From the NCBI GenBank assembly GCA_963971225.1, contig OZ020269.1, forward strand, positions 45,901,264 to 45,965,263: 64,000 bases of DNA, written 5' to 3'. The notes beneath the pieces are model-generated. The model did not search any database, was not told the origin of the DNA, and worked only from the letters and a program-made list of their open reading frames with translations. Below, in pieces: positions 1 through 10,141 of the stretch. Position numbers and translations under genes: made by a program. The DNA comes from Melieria omissa (Eukaryota; Arthropoda; Insecta; Diptera; Ulidiidae). How positions within the stretch are numbered: position 1 is the stretch's first letter; each line of letters begins with the position of its first letter.

Positions 1-540
1 GTGTCACTGCACTATTCAATGTTTTGTACCCTTTTTTTTTGTTTTCAATTTTTGAAACTTTGGTTTCTGTGATTTGTATAGTTGTGCACTGTTTTCGTAT
101 TTGTAGTTACACTTTTTAGTTTCTTCTGATTAGTTTTGTTTGTATTTGGTTTTTTGTTGTGTCTTCTGGCACTTTTAGTTTTCGCACCGGATCGAAGGAC
201 CATTAGGAGCGCGCATACGATCGCTGCGACACGGAAGCGCACTACTCGTTTATTTCATGTTTTACAAAACCCGCAACTTGTTTACAAGTCTGGAATCATC
301 CATTGGTTTGCACAAATCATTCTTTTAATTCATGTTGTTGTTTTGTTTTGTATTTTAGCAAAATTTGTTTTCATCTCTTGCACCATTGAACCGTCAATTA
401 CAAGTGATGTTGCTGCATGTTGTCACTTTTGCTTCTTAATACACCAATTCCACTCAAGTCAAGTCGCACTCCAGTCCGCACGAATTGAGACGACGCAGTC
501 CTGTCACGGTCGCCATGTAATAAGTAAAACGGTCTAGCGA
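1..540 (-). mobile_element. BEL/Pao element, 5' leader and probable 5' LTR (truncated by window edge)
   Basis: Bases 1-186 are T-rich leader sequence resembling the leader of the BEL/Pao element that ends at 34766; both carry short blocks such as GTCACTGCAC and CAATGTTTTGTAC. A primer-binding site at 187-202 faces the same way as in that element, so this is the 5' end of a minus-strand copy whose body lies off the left edge. Sequence from 203 rightwards should be its 5' LTR. The LTR does not start with a clean TG, it is not similar to the 239-bp LTR at 34528, and its outer end is not visible to me; 540 is only a working limit. The short plus-strand frame across 136-537 is not a gene. Confidence 0.55.
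187..202 (-). other. Primer-binding site (tRNA-Tyr type) of left-edge BEL/Pao element
   Basis: The plus strand reads CCGGATCGAAGGACCA. It matches the 3' end of insect tRNA-Tyr (CCGGCTCGAAGGA plus CCA) at 15 of 16 positions. The equivalent site of the BEL element at 34514-34527 matches over all 14 nt. The tRNA identity is recalled knowledge of the tRNA-Tyr acceptor end. Confidence 0.6.
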
Positions 541-2755
541 TGTTGTTAATTGTGTGTCCAAAGAAAGACTGACTTTATTTTCAAAATTCAAAATCATCAG
601 CTTAAGCTGTGCGCTAAATATGCAGACCGGCTAGCGTGCGAAAATGCTGACGCTGCGGTATACACGTTTAGTTCCCGGAGTCAGTTGCTGAGACTTCGCT
701 TGAACACTTGTGACCATGGATCGTAATATTGTATTACGCCAAGTAGTCAGTCATGCAGGCGAAGTCTCATTGCTACACACTAACACAACCAATGTATGCG
801 TGGAAAGTACTGAACAAAATCAGAGTTTCTATTTACAAAATTTACAGTGCAGCAAGACTTCAAAATGATTGTGTGTTAAGAATTAACGGTGGTTCGATTT
901 CATACATTTTATAAAAAAGACGCAAAAAAAAAATACTGAGTTTGCAAAACTGGGAGCAACCGCTCAAAAAACGAGCATAATTTTACTCGGATGCAGTCTG
1001 AAACGACACTGAAGCAGTATTAAAGTGATAGGAAACTGGAAGAGTAACCCGATTTTTGTGCGTTTTTTGCAATTCACGTACACAGTCTGTGTGTGCCACC
1101 AGTCATCAGCTGTTCACTGTTTTCGCTCTTTTCCCGATATTAGGGATGAGTGTGCACACTCAGTAAAGTTTATTCTCATTAATTTTCTGCATTAAATTCT
1201 TCACTTTTCATTTTTTGGCTTCACTTAGTAAATATCATTGAAAAATATACCAAACAACACAAAGCTAAATGCGTTGAATACGACAGGGTTAACTGTCGGC
1301 CATTTTATTTAGCAGTTCTTCATTAAGCAAATCTCTAAAAAAGGTTGGCGATCAGATCAGGCATGCTTTTGATGCTAAATGCTCTACTTCGAACACATCG
1401 CTGTTTTTTATGCAGTTTATAAAAGCTTTGTTTAATTCAATAAAAAACATACCTAAGGATTCTCTTGACACTTTTGGGCAATTATGTATTCTTTTAGTTT
1501 GTTTTATACAAACGTATTACGAAATATGTACATAGCATCAGAGACATACAAATAAAAAGAAAAGTTATTTTGGTCGCGAAAAATTGCTTACACCAGCAAC
1601 ACTAGAGATTTGAAATGAACTAGAACAACAACCCCGTTTAAGAAATATATATGGAGGAAAATCTACGTTTTTAATCAACCTTGGGGCCTACTAGTAGTAT
1701 GTAGTAGGATTAGTAAAATTCTGTGCATGTAGTGGTACCGGCTCTCCGAGTTTCCTATCACTTCATCACTAACTGAAGCTGCGTTCGGAACGACGCTGCT
1801 TTGTGTTCATGTACATGCGTCGGCGTCGCTGCTACTCGCGAATAGCAGAATGGTCATCAGTGATTAAGACATTGATTCCATCAATTTGGGCCAGTGTAAA
1901 GTCTCGAGTTGGCCCGCTCTTCGATTATAGAGTCCTTCAATCGATTTTCTTTTGGGATTAAAATTTTTCGTCTCAATAACTTTACACATGCTCAATGACA
2001 TTTAAGAAGGCTTAGTTGTGTTTTCAGCTCATTTAGACAGTAACGCAGCTCAGGTTCGCACTATAATTTATTTATGTTTTGGCTGGTTTTAGTTTTAGTT
2101 TTTTATTCTAAATAAAAAAATAATAATTCTGGTATATCTCAGTAGAAGGACTGTAGGAACCAATATTTTTTATCCATATCTTGTCGATTGAATTGTTCCA
2201 TTTTAACTTTAAGGCAATGAATTTCTCTATTGCATTAACCCAACACCCCTCAAACCGCTCTGTGATTCATTGCAGTGCAGCCCAAGCTTTCGATAAAACG
2301 AAGTGCTGCTGCCAATATAGGAACGATTTCCCAGAATATTATGTTTTTTTTTTAATTTTGTTAACTCTTCAATTCCTAGTGTCACCTGTAGGTGACAGAA
2401 GCTTAATATTTGTTTCCTACCACATAGGTTTTTATTTTTAAATTCTAACACTTGTATAGCAAAGTCAATTAGTAGTACTTGTTTATTTAATTTTCCTAGC
2501 AACACTAGCGAAACGTCATTTGTCAAATTTATTCATTTGTTTCACGCGTAATTAAAGCAGTGCGAGTTTGTATGGTTTCTTTCAATATAAAAATGAGGGT
2601 AATTTAAAAATGTTGTATGTATTTTGTTTGTCTTATCCAAACGTATCTAAGCTATTTTATTTAAAAAGAAAATTTTCTTTTCACTATTTTGGACATGGGA
2701 ATTGAAGGGTTAAAGTTTGCCAAGTTTTAAACTATTGTGTATTATCAACGAACAC
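541..2755. other. Uncharacterised AT-rich interval
   Basis: No coding region, RNA gene or recognisable transposon protein was found. The frames around 2181-2526 lack motifs. The one structural feature is a pair of inverted 15-bp sequences, AAGTGATAGGAAACT, at 1023-1037 and 1749-1763, which could be the ends of a 741-bp non-autonomous element; no flanking target duplication is evident. Confidence 0.5.
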
Positions 2756-2895
2756 GAAGTAATAAAGAACGAATCTCATACAAGCAAACGCGTTCTATGG
2801 CGGGTACTGCTGGTAGTACCCCTGTTATTGACAGCAGAACCCTCTGTTACTAACAGCAGAATTCTCTGTAACTTCAGCTAACATGTGAGTATAAG

Positions 2896-4025
2896 CACAG
2901 AACAAACAATATACAGAATGCGCATCTGGTGTAAAGAAAATTTTCTTTGCGAGTTCCAGGGGACGAGAACGCACAGAGCGCGAGAGCGTAAACTGAGAAG
3001 CTGTGAGAGCGGTGTATGAAACAGTGACGCACCACACACTGTGGTTGTTCTTGTTGGGCAACAAAGCGGTGTGCCGCATGCATGGCACAATAAACAAGGT
3101 AGTGGCAGGAAGGAGCTAAAAAAAGACCACTTGGTCTATTCGAAAACGTAAAAATACACCAATTAACAGCAAAAGTACATAGCTTCTTTGTTTTAATTTG
3201 TTGTTTTACAATTAGGGGCGAAAGTGCTAAGTTCATAGTTCGCCGATTTTGCGTTAATTCATAAAAGTTAACGAAAATTGGAAAAATAATATTCTTTCGT
3301 CATTGCAAAAATACTTAAAATTTCACAGAAAAGAGTTGACAGGCAATGCTGTTCGCCGAATGTAAACAAAACAGACAAAAATTTCTGACAACCTACCGAA
3401 CTCTGACGAGAAAAAATAAAATTCGCTCCTTCCTGCCACTACCTTGTTTATTGTGCCATGAAGTTTGCTTAGAAAAATTGATTGAGCGATCGCCATAAGG
3501 TGGTAGCACTACGGGAAAAAAACAAAATTCAATGAATTTTATTAATTCTTCCGGTCTGCTTGTAAAATAGAACTTGTAAAAAGTACAAATGGCTGCAATG
3601 AAAATATCATAAATATATGTGTAAAAGTATTGGAACAACCAAGACGCATTAAGACAGTACTAATAAGTGGAAAACTATTGCTACAATGTTGTGCTAATTA
3701 TCAAAGAAAAATAGTTTAATTAGTTCTGGTGCTGCAACTACCTATTGAATTTGCCTTGGCGATCGATTTGCCAAATCAACCACAATTTCAATGTGTACGA
3801 GCAAAGCCAAGCTGGCTTGCTGCGGAAAGCAACAACATTGCGTGTTGTTGTCGAAATGAGAATAAAGCCCAAAACCATCGAATCTATGCGTATACAATAC
3901 ATCAATTTGCGCTTACTCTCTCGGTTCCCTTTACATTTTCCTCACCTTTGTTGCTTCCCGCCCGCGTCTGAAATGAAATCGCAAAATTATTTCAGATGCG
4001 CCTTCTGTATACTGTTTATTCTGTG
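2896..4025. mobile_element. Element B1, non-autonomous DNA element with 7-bp target duplication
   Basis: Terminal inverted repeats begin CACAGAACAAACAATATACA on the left and are mirrored at the right end, which closes ...TTTATTCTGTG. The element is flanked by GTATAAG at 2889-2895 and 4026-4032. A2, which lacks it, has the unfilled sequence GTAGAAG at 48269-48275. A second copy, B2, lies at 54102-54941; B1 is longer chiefly because element C sits inside it. It contains no protein gene; its small frames lack recognisable domains. The inner part of the terminal repeat, GCGCATCT, is also present in family A termini. Confidence 0.85.
3085..3456. mobile_element. Element C, 372-bp MITE with perfect long inverted repeats
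   Basis: The ends are perfect inverted repeats of about 32 bp starting GCACAATAAACAAGGTAGTG, and CATG flanks both sides (3081-3084, 3457-3460). Because CATG is its own reverse complement, it cannot be told whether it is a 4-bp target duplication or part of the repeat. Element B2 lacks this block and has unrelated sequence there, which supports insertion. The interior is AT-rich and non-coding. Confidence 0.75.
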
Positions 4026-4487
4026 GTATAAGCAAAGAAAATAAACATACAGAGGGCTTGCTTTACAAGCGAGAACGTAAACACTGCAACGAGTCTGCGT
4101 TAGTACACTGCTGCTGCGTGGGATGATTGGGAGATGAAGACGATGTGCTGTTGTTGTTGTTGCGCTGCCGAAAAGCTGAAATAAAACGATTTATATTTTC
4201 TGGCTGATTTTTGATCTTCTATAAGCCCGAACGGCGTCTCATATTGCTCCTGAACTCTCTGCCGACTGTAGTGTGCGCAAAAACATAGAAAAGAAAATAA
4301 AATATGGTTGGCATCGCGACTCATATGATCGCTACAAGCAACAAAAAATATGTAATAATAAGTTATCAACAGAAACAATTACAAAGGGAAATGAAAAGAA
4401 AGGCAGTAGTTTTTATTAGCCCGCAATAATTTTTAAAGTACTGTTGTTTGGAACTTCTTTTACGGCCCACATATAATGCTTGTTTAA

Positions 4488-5986
4488 CCGTAGATCGAGC
4501 TTTGTATCAAAAATGATACATTTGGTTTTATCTTTTATTACAACTTCTTTCAGGATGTAATTAATTGAACCACTCTTTGTGATTTTGTTTGTGTTCGGAT
4601 TATGCTTGTTTAGAACCATCTTTGACAATTTTTTAAGAAAAAGGGCGTGAGAAAATTGAAAAGTTTATAATTCTATCCTTTGTATCACTTTTGATACATA
4701 TGGAATTTCGAACATTTCTATGCCATGGTGAATGTTATTTGCGTTCTGTTTCTTCATATGGCATGTGAAATTATTTGCTGATAGAGGTGTAAAAACAATT
4801 CTGGTTTATATATATTGAAATATATCGATTTATGTGTAGTTTTGTGGATTGTTGAAGTAATGTTGCGTCCACGATTTTTACGATTTTTTACGTTGGAAGA
4901 ACTAGTAAACGAAGTCTTGGATAACAGTTCAGAGGATGAATTCAAAAATAAAAAATTTCCAATGGGGACATTGAAATAGACAGTGAAAGTGATTCATCCG
5001 AGCCTGATGGGAAAATTGGCACTAACCCTGGTGTTGAATCGAAATCGGCACTATTTGGAGCGATAAACCATACACTAGTGGTTGGTTGAGGAAGAAAAAT
5101 GTCACAAATTTGCGCCGATTCGTAATCTTTGGGATGAATGGGTTGAGCTACTTTCAATATTCTACAATCCTCACGATTCCTGTGACCTTTTACGAAAAAT
5201 TACTGGTATTTCATGGCCGCTGCGAATTCCGGCAGTACATTCTCTCTAAACCCGAAAGATATGGCTTATTGTTGATTCAAATACGTGCTATGTATGGAAA
5301 ATACAGCACAATGCATAACGGGCCTAATATTGTCAACAATTCAAAGATATTGCCGGAAATTATTTCTTTTTATAACAACGAAAAGAGGTGTTAATACAGT
5401 TGACAAAATTTTGGACTGTTACAGATGTAAATGGCTGTGTTTTTTAATATAATCGATATTGCGGCGCTGAATGCTTACACTGTTTACAATGAAATCAATC
5501 CTAAATGAAAACAGACCGAAAAGAATCAGAAACTAAGCGATTCTTGCATGAGCTTGCAATTTCGTTGGCTTCACCTTGTATCTAGAACAGAAAACAACTT
5601 CAAAGAAACGCCGCATCTAAGGAGTTGCTTTCGAAACTTTTACATTGCAATTTTTCAAACTCTGAAAATAATGAGACTGGGCTTCTGTAACAATTAACAA
5701 CTGATAAATCATCCAAGAAGAACCGAGTGTGTGTGCCAAGGTGTCCTAAATGCTACTATTCTGGAATGGGCAAACATAAGTGGACCTCCTTATTCCACTA
5801 CCTATCTGAAAAACCATATTGTAAAGACAAAAATATTTGCACAGATTGCACTAATAAATGCTTACTTTAAAAAGAAACCCCATTTGTAACACAATTTCCT
5901 AAATTTTTTCATTTTTCCATATGAATTTCAGTATGTCTCAAAAATGATACAAAGAATAGGATTCCTTATTTTTTTTTAATCTACGC
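4488..5986 (+). mobile_element. piggyBac-type transposon, internally deleted
   Basis: Flanked by TTAA at 4484-4487 and 5987-5990, the target of piggyBac elements. The termini are inverted (CCGTAGAT on the left, ATCTACGC read outward on the right). Subterminal TATCAAAAATGATACA-type motifs occur near both ends. The paralogous copy A2 has a single TTAA (48656-48659) in the same context, giving an empty site. The element carries both ends of a piggyBac transposase, but the central part is deleted and the remaining frame is broken, so it is non-autonomous. Confidence 0.92.
4860..5870 (+). pseudogene. piggyBac transposase remnant
   Basis: The N-terminal exon-like piece begins at ATG 4860 with an acidic stretch (LVNEVLDNSSEDEF) typical of piggyBac N termini, followed by an acidic serine-rich run near 4965-5020. 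From about 5190 a second block contains HGRCEFRQY and SKPERYG, which match the conserved GRCPFRQY/SKPAKYG core of the DDE_Tnp_1_7 family. Then come VNTVDK and, after a shift, IIDIAALNAYTVYNE, matching the conserved region before the C terminus. It ends with a cysteine-rich tail (CPKC, CTDCTNKC) and a stop at 5868-5870. The region holding the first catalytic aspartates is missing, and several frameshifts or stops occur around 4976, 5088, 5392 and 5440. The usual length is about 550-600 residues. Confidence 0.85.
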
Positions 5987-6414
5987 TTAAAAGAACTAAA
6001 ATAAGAAAATCTAATATTGTTCATTTATGGTCCAATTTTATGGAACCATTCAGGTGTCGAATATTTACACTATTCTTAAACGTAGGCATGCCTTAATAAC
6101 AGTTTGGCTGTCTTCTTAAACATCCCTATACAAAGCAGTCATGCTTTATCACTACTGTCGTGACGCCAGTTAGGTATGCAGTCTTGATATATTGCATACA
6201 TTTATGTGTGCTTATGAATGGTTCTGATGCAAGTAAATACTGCAAAATGAACGCACAGCAAAACCGAAAATGGACTGCGAAAGATAAATTAATATTGAAA
6301 ACTTTCAATACTATTTTGAGTTCTACGAGAGTATGCGTGAAGCAGGCCTTTGGGATTAAAAAAAAAAGAAATTTCGCATCTTAAGTTACATTGATGTAAA
6401 AAACATGAAACTAT

Positions 6415-6720
6415 GTAGTTGGTTGGTTGCAGTGGTGCCTCTGTATGAGACACACTTAGGTCTATTGGCCCGCTGTTATACCACAAATTCCACCCGTTTG
6501 GAATGTGTATGCAACACTGTTTTTTCCAACATGTGATACAACACACATTTCAAACGGATGGGGAAAGGGAGGGAGAGGACCTGCCTGCCAAGAGTGCGAT
6601 TCTTGTAATTCTCATCTGATAAAAGTATACGAGTTTTTCACCAGCCCGAGCCAGGAATCGAACCTGGGGCACTCGGTATGAAAAGCCAGCGCGCTACCCA
6701 CTGGACTATCGAGGCCGGCG
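6415..6720 (-). mobile_element. SINE family 1, tRNA-derived (copy a)
   Basis: Read on the minus strand, the head from 6720 contains an A-box-like TAGTCCAGTGGGTAGCGCG and a B box GGTTCGATTCC, the RNA polymerase III promoter pattern of tRNA-derived SINEs. A tRNA-unrelated body follows, with the phrase CTAAGTGTGTCTCATACAG, ending in short CCAA-type tail repeats (6415-6431). Copy c (12311-12711) has the same head, body and tail. It could be misread as a tRNA gene, but the acceptor stem does not pair properly and the body continues for about 300 bp. Confidence 0.85.
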
Positions 6721-6737
6721 TTAAGCATAAGCACCAT

Positions 6738-6870
6738 GTAGGTAGGTAGGTTGTAGTGGCTGCCTCTGTATGAGACACACTTAGGCCTTTTTATAGCCCC
6801 ATTGTGATACCACAAATTGTACCCGTTATGCAACACTGTTGTTTTCAGCATGTATTCCAACACACATTTC
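6738..6870 (-). mobile_element. SINE family 1, truncated 3' half (copy b)
   Basis: It repeats the body and tail of copy a (GCCTCTGTATGAGACACACT, then the CAACACTGTT block) but lacks the tRNA-like head. Its tail is CCTA-type (GTAGGTAGGTAGG on the plus strand). It lies 18 bp from copy a in the same orientation. Confidence 0.75.
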
Positions 6871-6918
6871 ATAATATAATAACAAGTTCCAAAGGTCCTG
6901 GAGAATTGAATGAGTATC

Positions 6919-7240
6919 TTCTTCTTCTTGACTGGCACGACAGCCCGATTACGAGACTAAGGCCTAGGTACCCGCAACCGACCGGGTTATGCGTGCGAAT
7001 GTTTTTACAAGGTTGGAAGGGACCTACAGTTTTATGCCGATTCCAAATGGCGAGGTGGGAGCTTTTTCATAGGCAATTTTACTCTCAGAGGTTTGCCATT
7101 TCCTGCTGAGAGGACAGCCGCCGAAAGAAAAATTGTTGTTTTTTTTTCCTTTTTTCGGTGTTAACGCAACGGAGTATTGAACTCGCGGAGTCTTGACTCG
7201 CGGCCCAACGCACTAGCCAGCTGAGCTAAGGCGGCTGCCG
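6919..7240 (-). mobile_element. SINE family 2, tRNA-derived (copy a)
   Basis: On the minus strand the head is GGCAGCCGCCTTAGCTCAGC with TGGCTAGTGCG (A-box region) and GAGTTCAATAC (B-box region). The conserved body holds TGGCAAACCTCTGAGAGTAA and AAAAGCTCCCACCTCG, then ends at GTGCCAGTCAAG with a GAA-type tail. Copies b (43717-44024) and c (51339-51681) share the same parts. Confidence 0.85.
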
Positions 7241-7632
7241 TATATACGTGAGTATACTGAAAATAAAACCAATTCAATGTCAATGCATCAGGCACTAATG
7301 TCAATCCATCGTCGATAATAATGATGCGTAGTTTGCTATGACGATGCGACCGATTGCTCATTGGATGCGTTCACGAACACGATGCATTGGAAAACTGTTG
7401 CAGTTTTTGTTTACGAACATGATGCTTTGTACTGTTGCAAAGCAACTGACGTTTAAGAAGACAGCCTTTTTTAAGCTTCTGCTTCGAAAATTATCAGGGC
7501 CCGGCGGCTCTGCACGTAAGTTTGAAATCAATGGTCCCAATAAATCAAATAAAGCCCGTAAGATTTATATGACAAAATCTTGTCTATTTCTCATTTGTAG
7601 TGCTTTCACCATATTTAAAGTCAATAGACCTA

Positions 7633-8210
7633 CACTATAATCAATAAGTACCGGGACTGTGTATTTTAAATTTTCCGCCGTTACCCGATGCAGGTAAACA
7701 AATTTTTTTTAGGTCGGTAGGACCTTAACTGAAATCTGTGCCAAATTTTGAGCGAGATTGCATCATTAGTTTTTGTTTGGCCGCTGTTAGCGTCAATCAA
7801 CTTTTTGTACTTCGTCGCATTTTACAATGGATAATTTTGCACCACGATAATGCGCCGTCTCACAAAGCACACATTATTCGCGATTATTTGAACAAATACA
7901 GTGTGAATATCATCGATCAGGCTCCCTATTCTCCAGATATGGCACCATGTGACTTTTTCCTGTTCTCCCAACTTGAGTCGCTTCGTGGAAAGAGATTTGA
8001 GTCCATAGAGGTAATAAAAGAAAATGCGACGCGAGAGCTGAAGGCCATACCTGCTTCGGCTTACCAGAAGTGCATGGACGATTGGATTAAGCGTTGGCAT
8101 ATGTGTATTGCTTCAGATGGGGCTTATTTTGAAGGGGATAAAATAAATTTACCAGAAGAATAAAAAATTTTGTTTTTTTGACACAGTCCCGGTACTTATT
8201 GATCATAGTG
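7633..8210 (+). mobile_element. mariner deletion derivative, with TA duplication
   Basis: Inverted termini CACTATAATCAATAAGTACC and its partner differ at one position over about 30 bp and are flanked by TA at 7631-7632 and 8211-8212. A2 retains the single unfilled TA at 48865-48866 in the same context, so this is a clean insertion. Only the 3' part of the transposase survives; a full mariner is about 1.3 kb, so roughly 0.7 kb was lost internally before or after insertion. Confidence 0.92.
7826..8163 (+). pseudogene. mariner transposase, C-terminal fragment
   Basis: About 112 residues survive of a normal 345. The second catalytic aspartate lies in HHDNAPSH and the third in PDMAPCDFFLF, with 34 residues between them, the DD34D spacing of mariner. 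The conserved C terminus (WHMCIASDGAYFEGD) ends at a stop at 8161-8163. The helix-turn-helix DNA-binding domain and the first aspartate are gone, so the protein could not transpose anything. Confidence 0.9.
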
Positions 8211-8730
8211 TATTAATTCATACAAACTTTTAACCCTTGGTTTCCCCGTTAGATTTAGATTTTCAAAGATGAAAAACACGTGTCTAATTGTCGATTTCAA
8301 GTGTTTTTATCAATTTTGAATCGTCTTCCCGTGTTTTTCAAAATAGTAATCAACCATGTGATAATATAAACAAATAATTTTACTTGTAACTCGTCACGTA
8401 AAAATATTTGTAAACATTTTAAATTGGGATCAATCACGTATAAATATTTGCAAATTTTTAAATCAATCAAAGTGACATTACAGCAATTTGTGCAGCAAAA
8501 CCAATCGACAACACAAAAAAGCATACACACAATAAATGACAACAACAAAAAACATTAGTGAATCCCGAATCATCTTCGTTGAAACGACGGTGACGATGCT
8601 TTGGTTCGTTGTTTGCTCTGCGCTTGCGCTTTGATAAACAAGATCAATAAACATGCATGCAAAAAATGAGCGATCACTACGCCAAAACAACCACCATTTC
8701 AATGTACATGAGCGAAACCGAAATAAAAGC

Positions 8731-9159
8731 TTCCAAAATGCAAAAGGGCTCGGGGTCAAAGTTCAAAGTTTTTATCAAAATTTGAGAATTACACGATATG
8801 TATCAAACGAAAGGTTTTTCTCATACATTACTGTTGATATTGCTACGAAAGTGAGTTTGACCACCTCAATGCAGGCGTATTCGTTTGTCTGGATTGTGCT
8901 CAAAAATAAAACACACTTATTCTTTAACGCAACTCTGTAATTGTACTCACTTTATTTACTATTTTTACACTTTACTTATACCACCGTTTTCAAGGAATGA
9001 GTTCATGTGCAGCTGTTTTAAAGTTACAATATAGGATTGATAAGGTTATATTGCACTGAGACCAGGATTGATCTATTCTGCGCCTAATTACAATATAATG
9101 ACAACCTAGTTTTACAGATTTGTGTTTGGTTGGTATATAAATGTATTCTAAAATGTTTT
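8731..9159. other. Uncharacterised interval between A1 and a LINE
   Basis: AT-rich sequence with no recognisable protein motif, RNA gene or terminal repeat. It follows the point where A1 and A2 stop aligning and ends where reverse transcriptase homology starts. Confidence 0.4.
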
Positions 9160-9166
9160 CTAGAAC

Positions 9167-9973
9167 ATGGGTTTCTTACTAATGGACCGAAGCCAGGAAA
9201 GCCCAGCCACACTACGGCTAAAGACCTCCTCTAAAGACCTCTCCTCATTCTTACTGAAAACGCTGGAGAGGTTGTTGGACAGGCATATAAGAGACTACCG
9301 GGGGCTAGCTTCTGAACTCTGCAGTGCACAACACGCCTACCTCCAGGGGAGGTCGGTAGACAGTGCACTGCACAGCGTTGAAGACCCCATAGAGAATTCT
9401 TTGGCCTTAAAGGAGTACACAATGGCTGCTTTCCTCGATATAGAGGGGGCTGTCAACAATGTCACCACTGAGGCCATAACAAGAGCACTTCGTGCACACA
9501 GCGTGGAAAGCTTCGTCATCGGTTGGGTTGAAACGATGCTGCAAGACAGGATAATCAACTCAACGATAGGACCGGCTTCCATCAGAAGGAGAGCCACAAG
9601 GGGAACACCCCAAGGTGGGGTGCTATCCCCTCTTTTATGGCTGTTGGTAGTGGATAAGATTCTAAGAGTCTTTCAGAGAAGACGCATTAGAATAGTGGCC
9701 TATGCGGACGACATCGTCATCATGATACAAGGCAAATTTTTGCCTACTATCAGTGAATTGATGGAATCCTCATTAGCCGAATTGTCAGAGTGGGCGAGAG
9801 ACAACGGTCTAGGGATAAATCCCGAAAAGACCGAACTGGTCCTGTTCACCAAGAAAACGAAGATTCAGGAATTTTCTCTTCCCTGTGTGGAAGGGCATCC
9901 CCTGAAACTATCAAAAGAGGCCAAATATCTTGGCATAATTCTGGATTCAAGATTTTCGTGGAAGCGAAACATT
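9167..9973 (+). pseudogene. LINE reverse transcriptase, upstream half
   Basis: This holds the RT core in order: fingers with LERLLDRHI and AQHAYLQGRS, palm with AAFLDIEGAVNNV, GTPQGGVLSPLLW, the catalytic AYADDIVIM (about residues 183-191 from 9167), and INPEKTELVLF before KYLGIILD in the thumb. The first few codons are shifted (KPGKPSHTT continues in another frame), so the 5' end is damaged as well as truncated. The frame is cut by the Jockey LINE at 9974. Confidence 0.88.
9963..9973. repeat. Left target-site duplication of the Jockey LINE
   Basis: AGCGAAACATT here recurs at 14585-14595. The host LINE frame reads across the join if one copy and the insert are removed. Confidence 0.9.
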
Positions 9974-10141
9974 TTGTTTTTTTTTCCCCCCATTTATTTA
10001 TACAACTGTCGTTGACATCAAGTATTTGGTTAAACATTTAGGTAGGAAGATAATAAAAACATCACAATAAGGCCAGTGCCTAGAGCGATACAGTCAGGAT
10101 TGGAATTTACAATTGTTTCTTAATATTTAGGTAACAGATTT

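Larger units (their letters stand above)
6106..7467. mobile_element. Composite insertion bounded by 16-bp inverted repeats (element G)
   Basis: GGCTGTCTTCTTAAAC at 6106-6121 is exactly inverted at 7452-7467, and A2 lacks the whole interval, so the segment behaves as an insertion into A1. It contains two pieces of SINE family 1, one SINE family 2 and, at 7330-7440, short imperfect repeats with ACGAACA and GATGC cores. No transposase is visible. The flanking duplication is not clear, so the boundaries are less certain than the inverted repeat itself. Confidence 0.55.
2756..8730. mobile_element. Family A non-autonomous DNA element, copy A1 (filled with later insertions)
   Basis: Collinear with A2 (48122-49519) in blocks: 2765-2895 with 48131-48275, 4030-4487 with 48273-48655, 5987-6090 with 48656-48770, 7570-7632 with 48785-48866, and 8211-8730 with 48867-49340. 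The left end, CAACGAACACGAAGTAAT, is a diverged form of the A2 terminus and is preceded by GTATTAT, close to the 7-bp duplications of this family. The right terminus is missing or diverged beyond about 8730. It carries B1 (2896-4025), a piggyBac derivative (4488-5986), a composite insertion (6106-7467) and a mariner derivative (7633-8210). No transposase of its own is visible, so it was mobilised in trans. Superfamily uncertain. Confidence 0.7.

Noticed and set aside
136..537. 133-codon plus-strand frame at the left edge
   Set aside because: Spans a primer-binding site and LTR-like DNA of a minus-strand BEL element; hydrophobic residues reflect T-rich composition, not a membrane protein.
6640..6720. 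tRNA-like sequence with recognisable A and B boxes (also at 12311-12390)
   Set aside because: Head of a tRNA-derived SINE: it continues into a 300-bp repeated body, and acceptor-stem pairing is poor.
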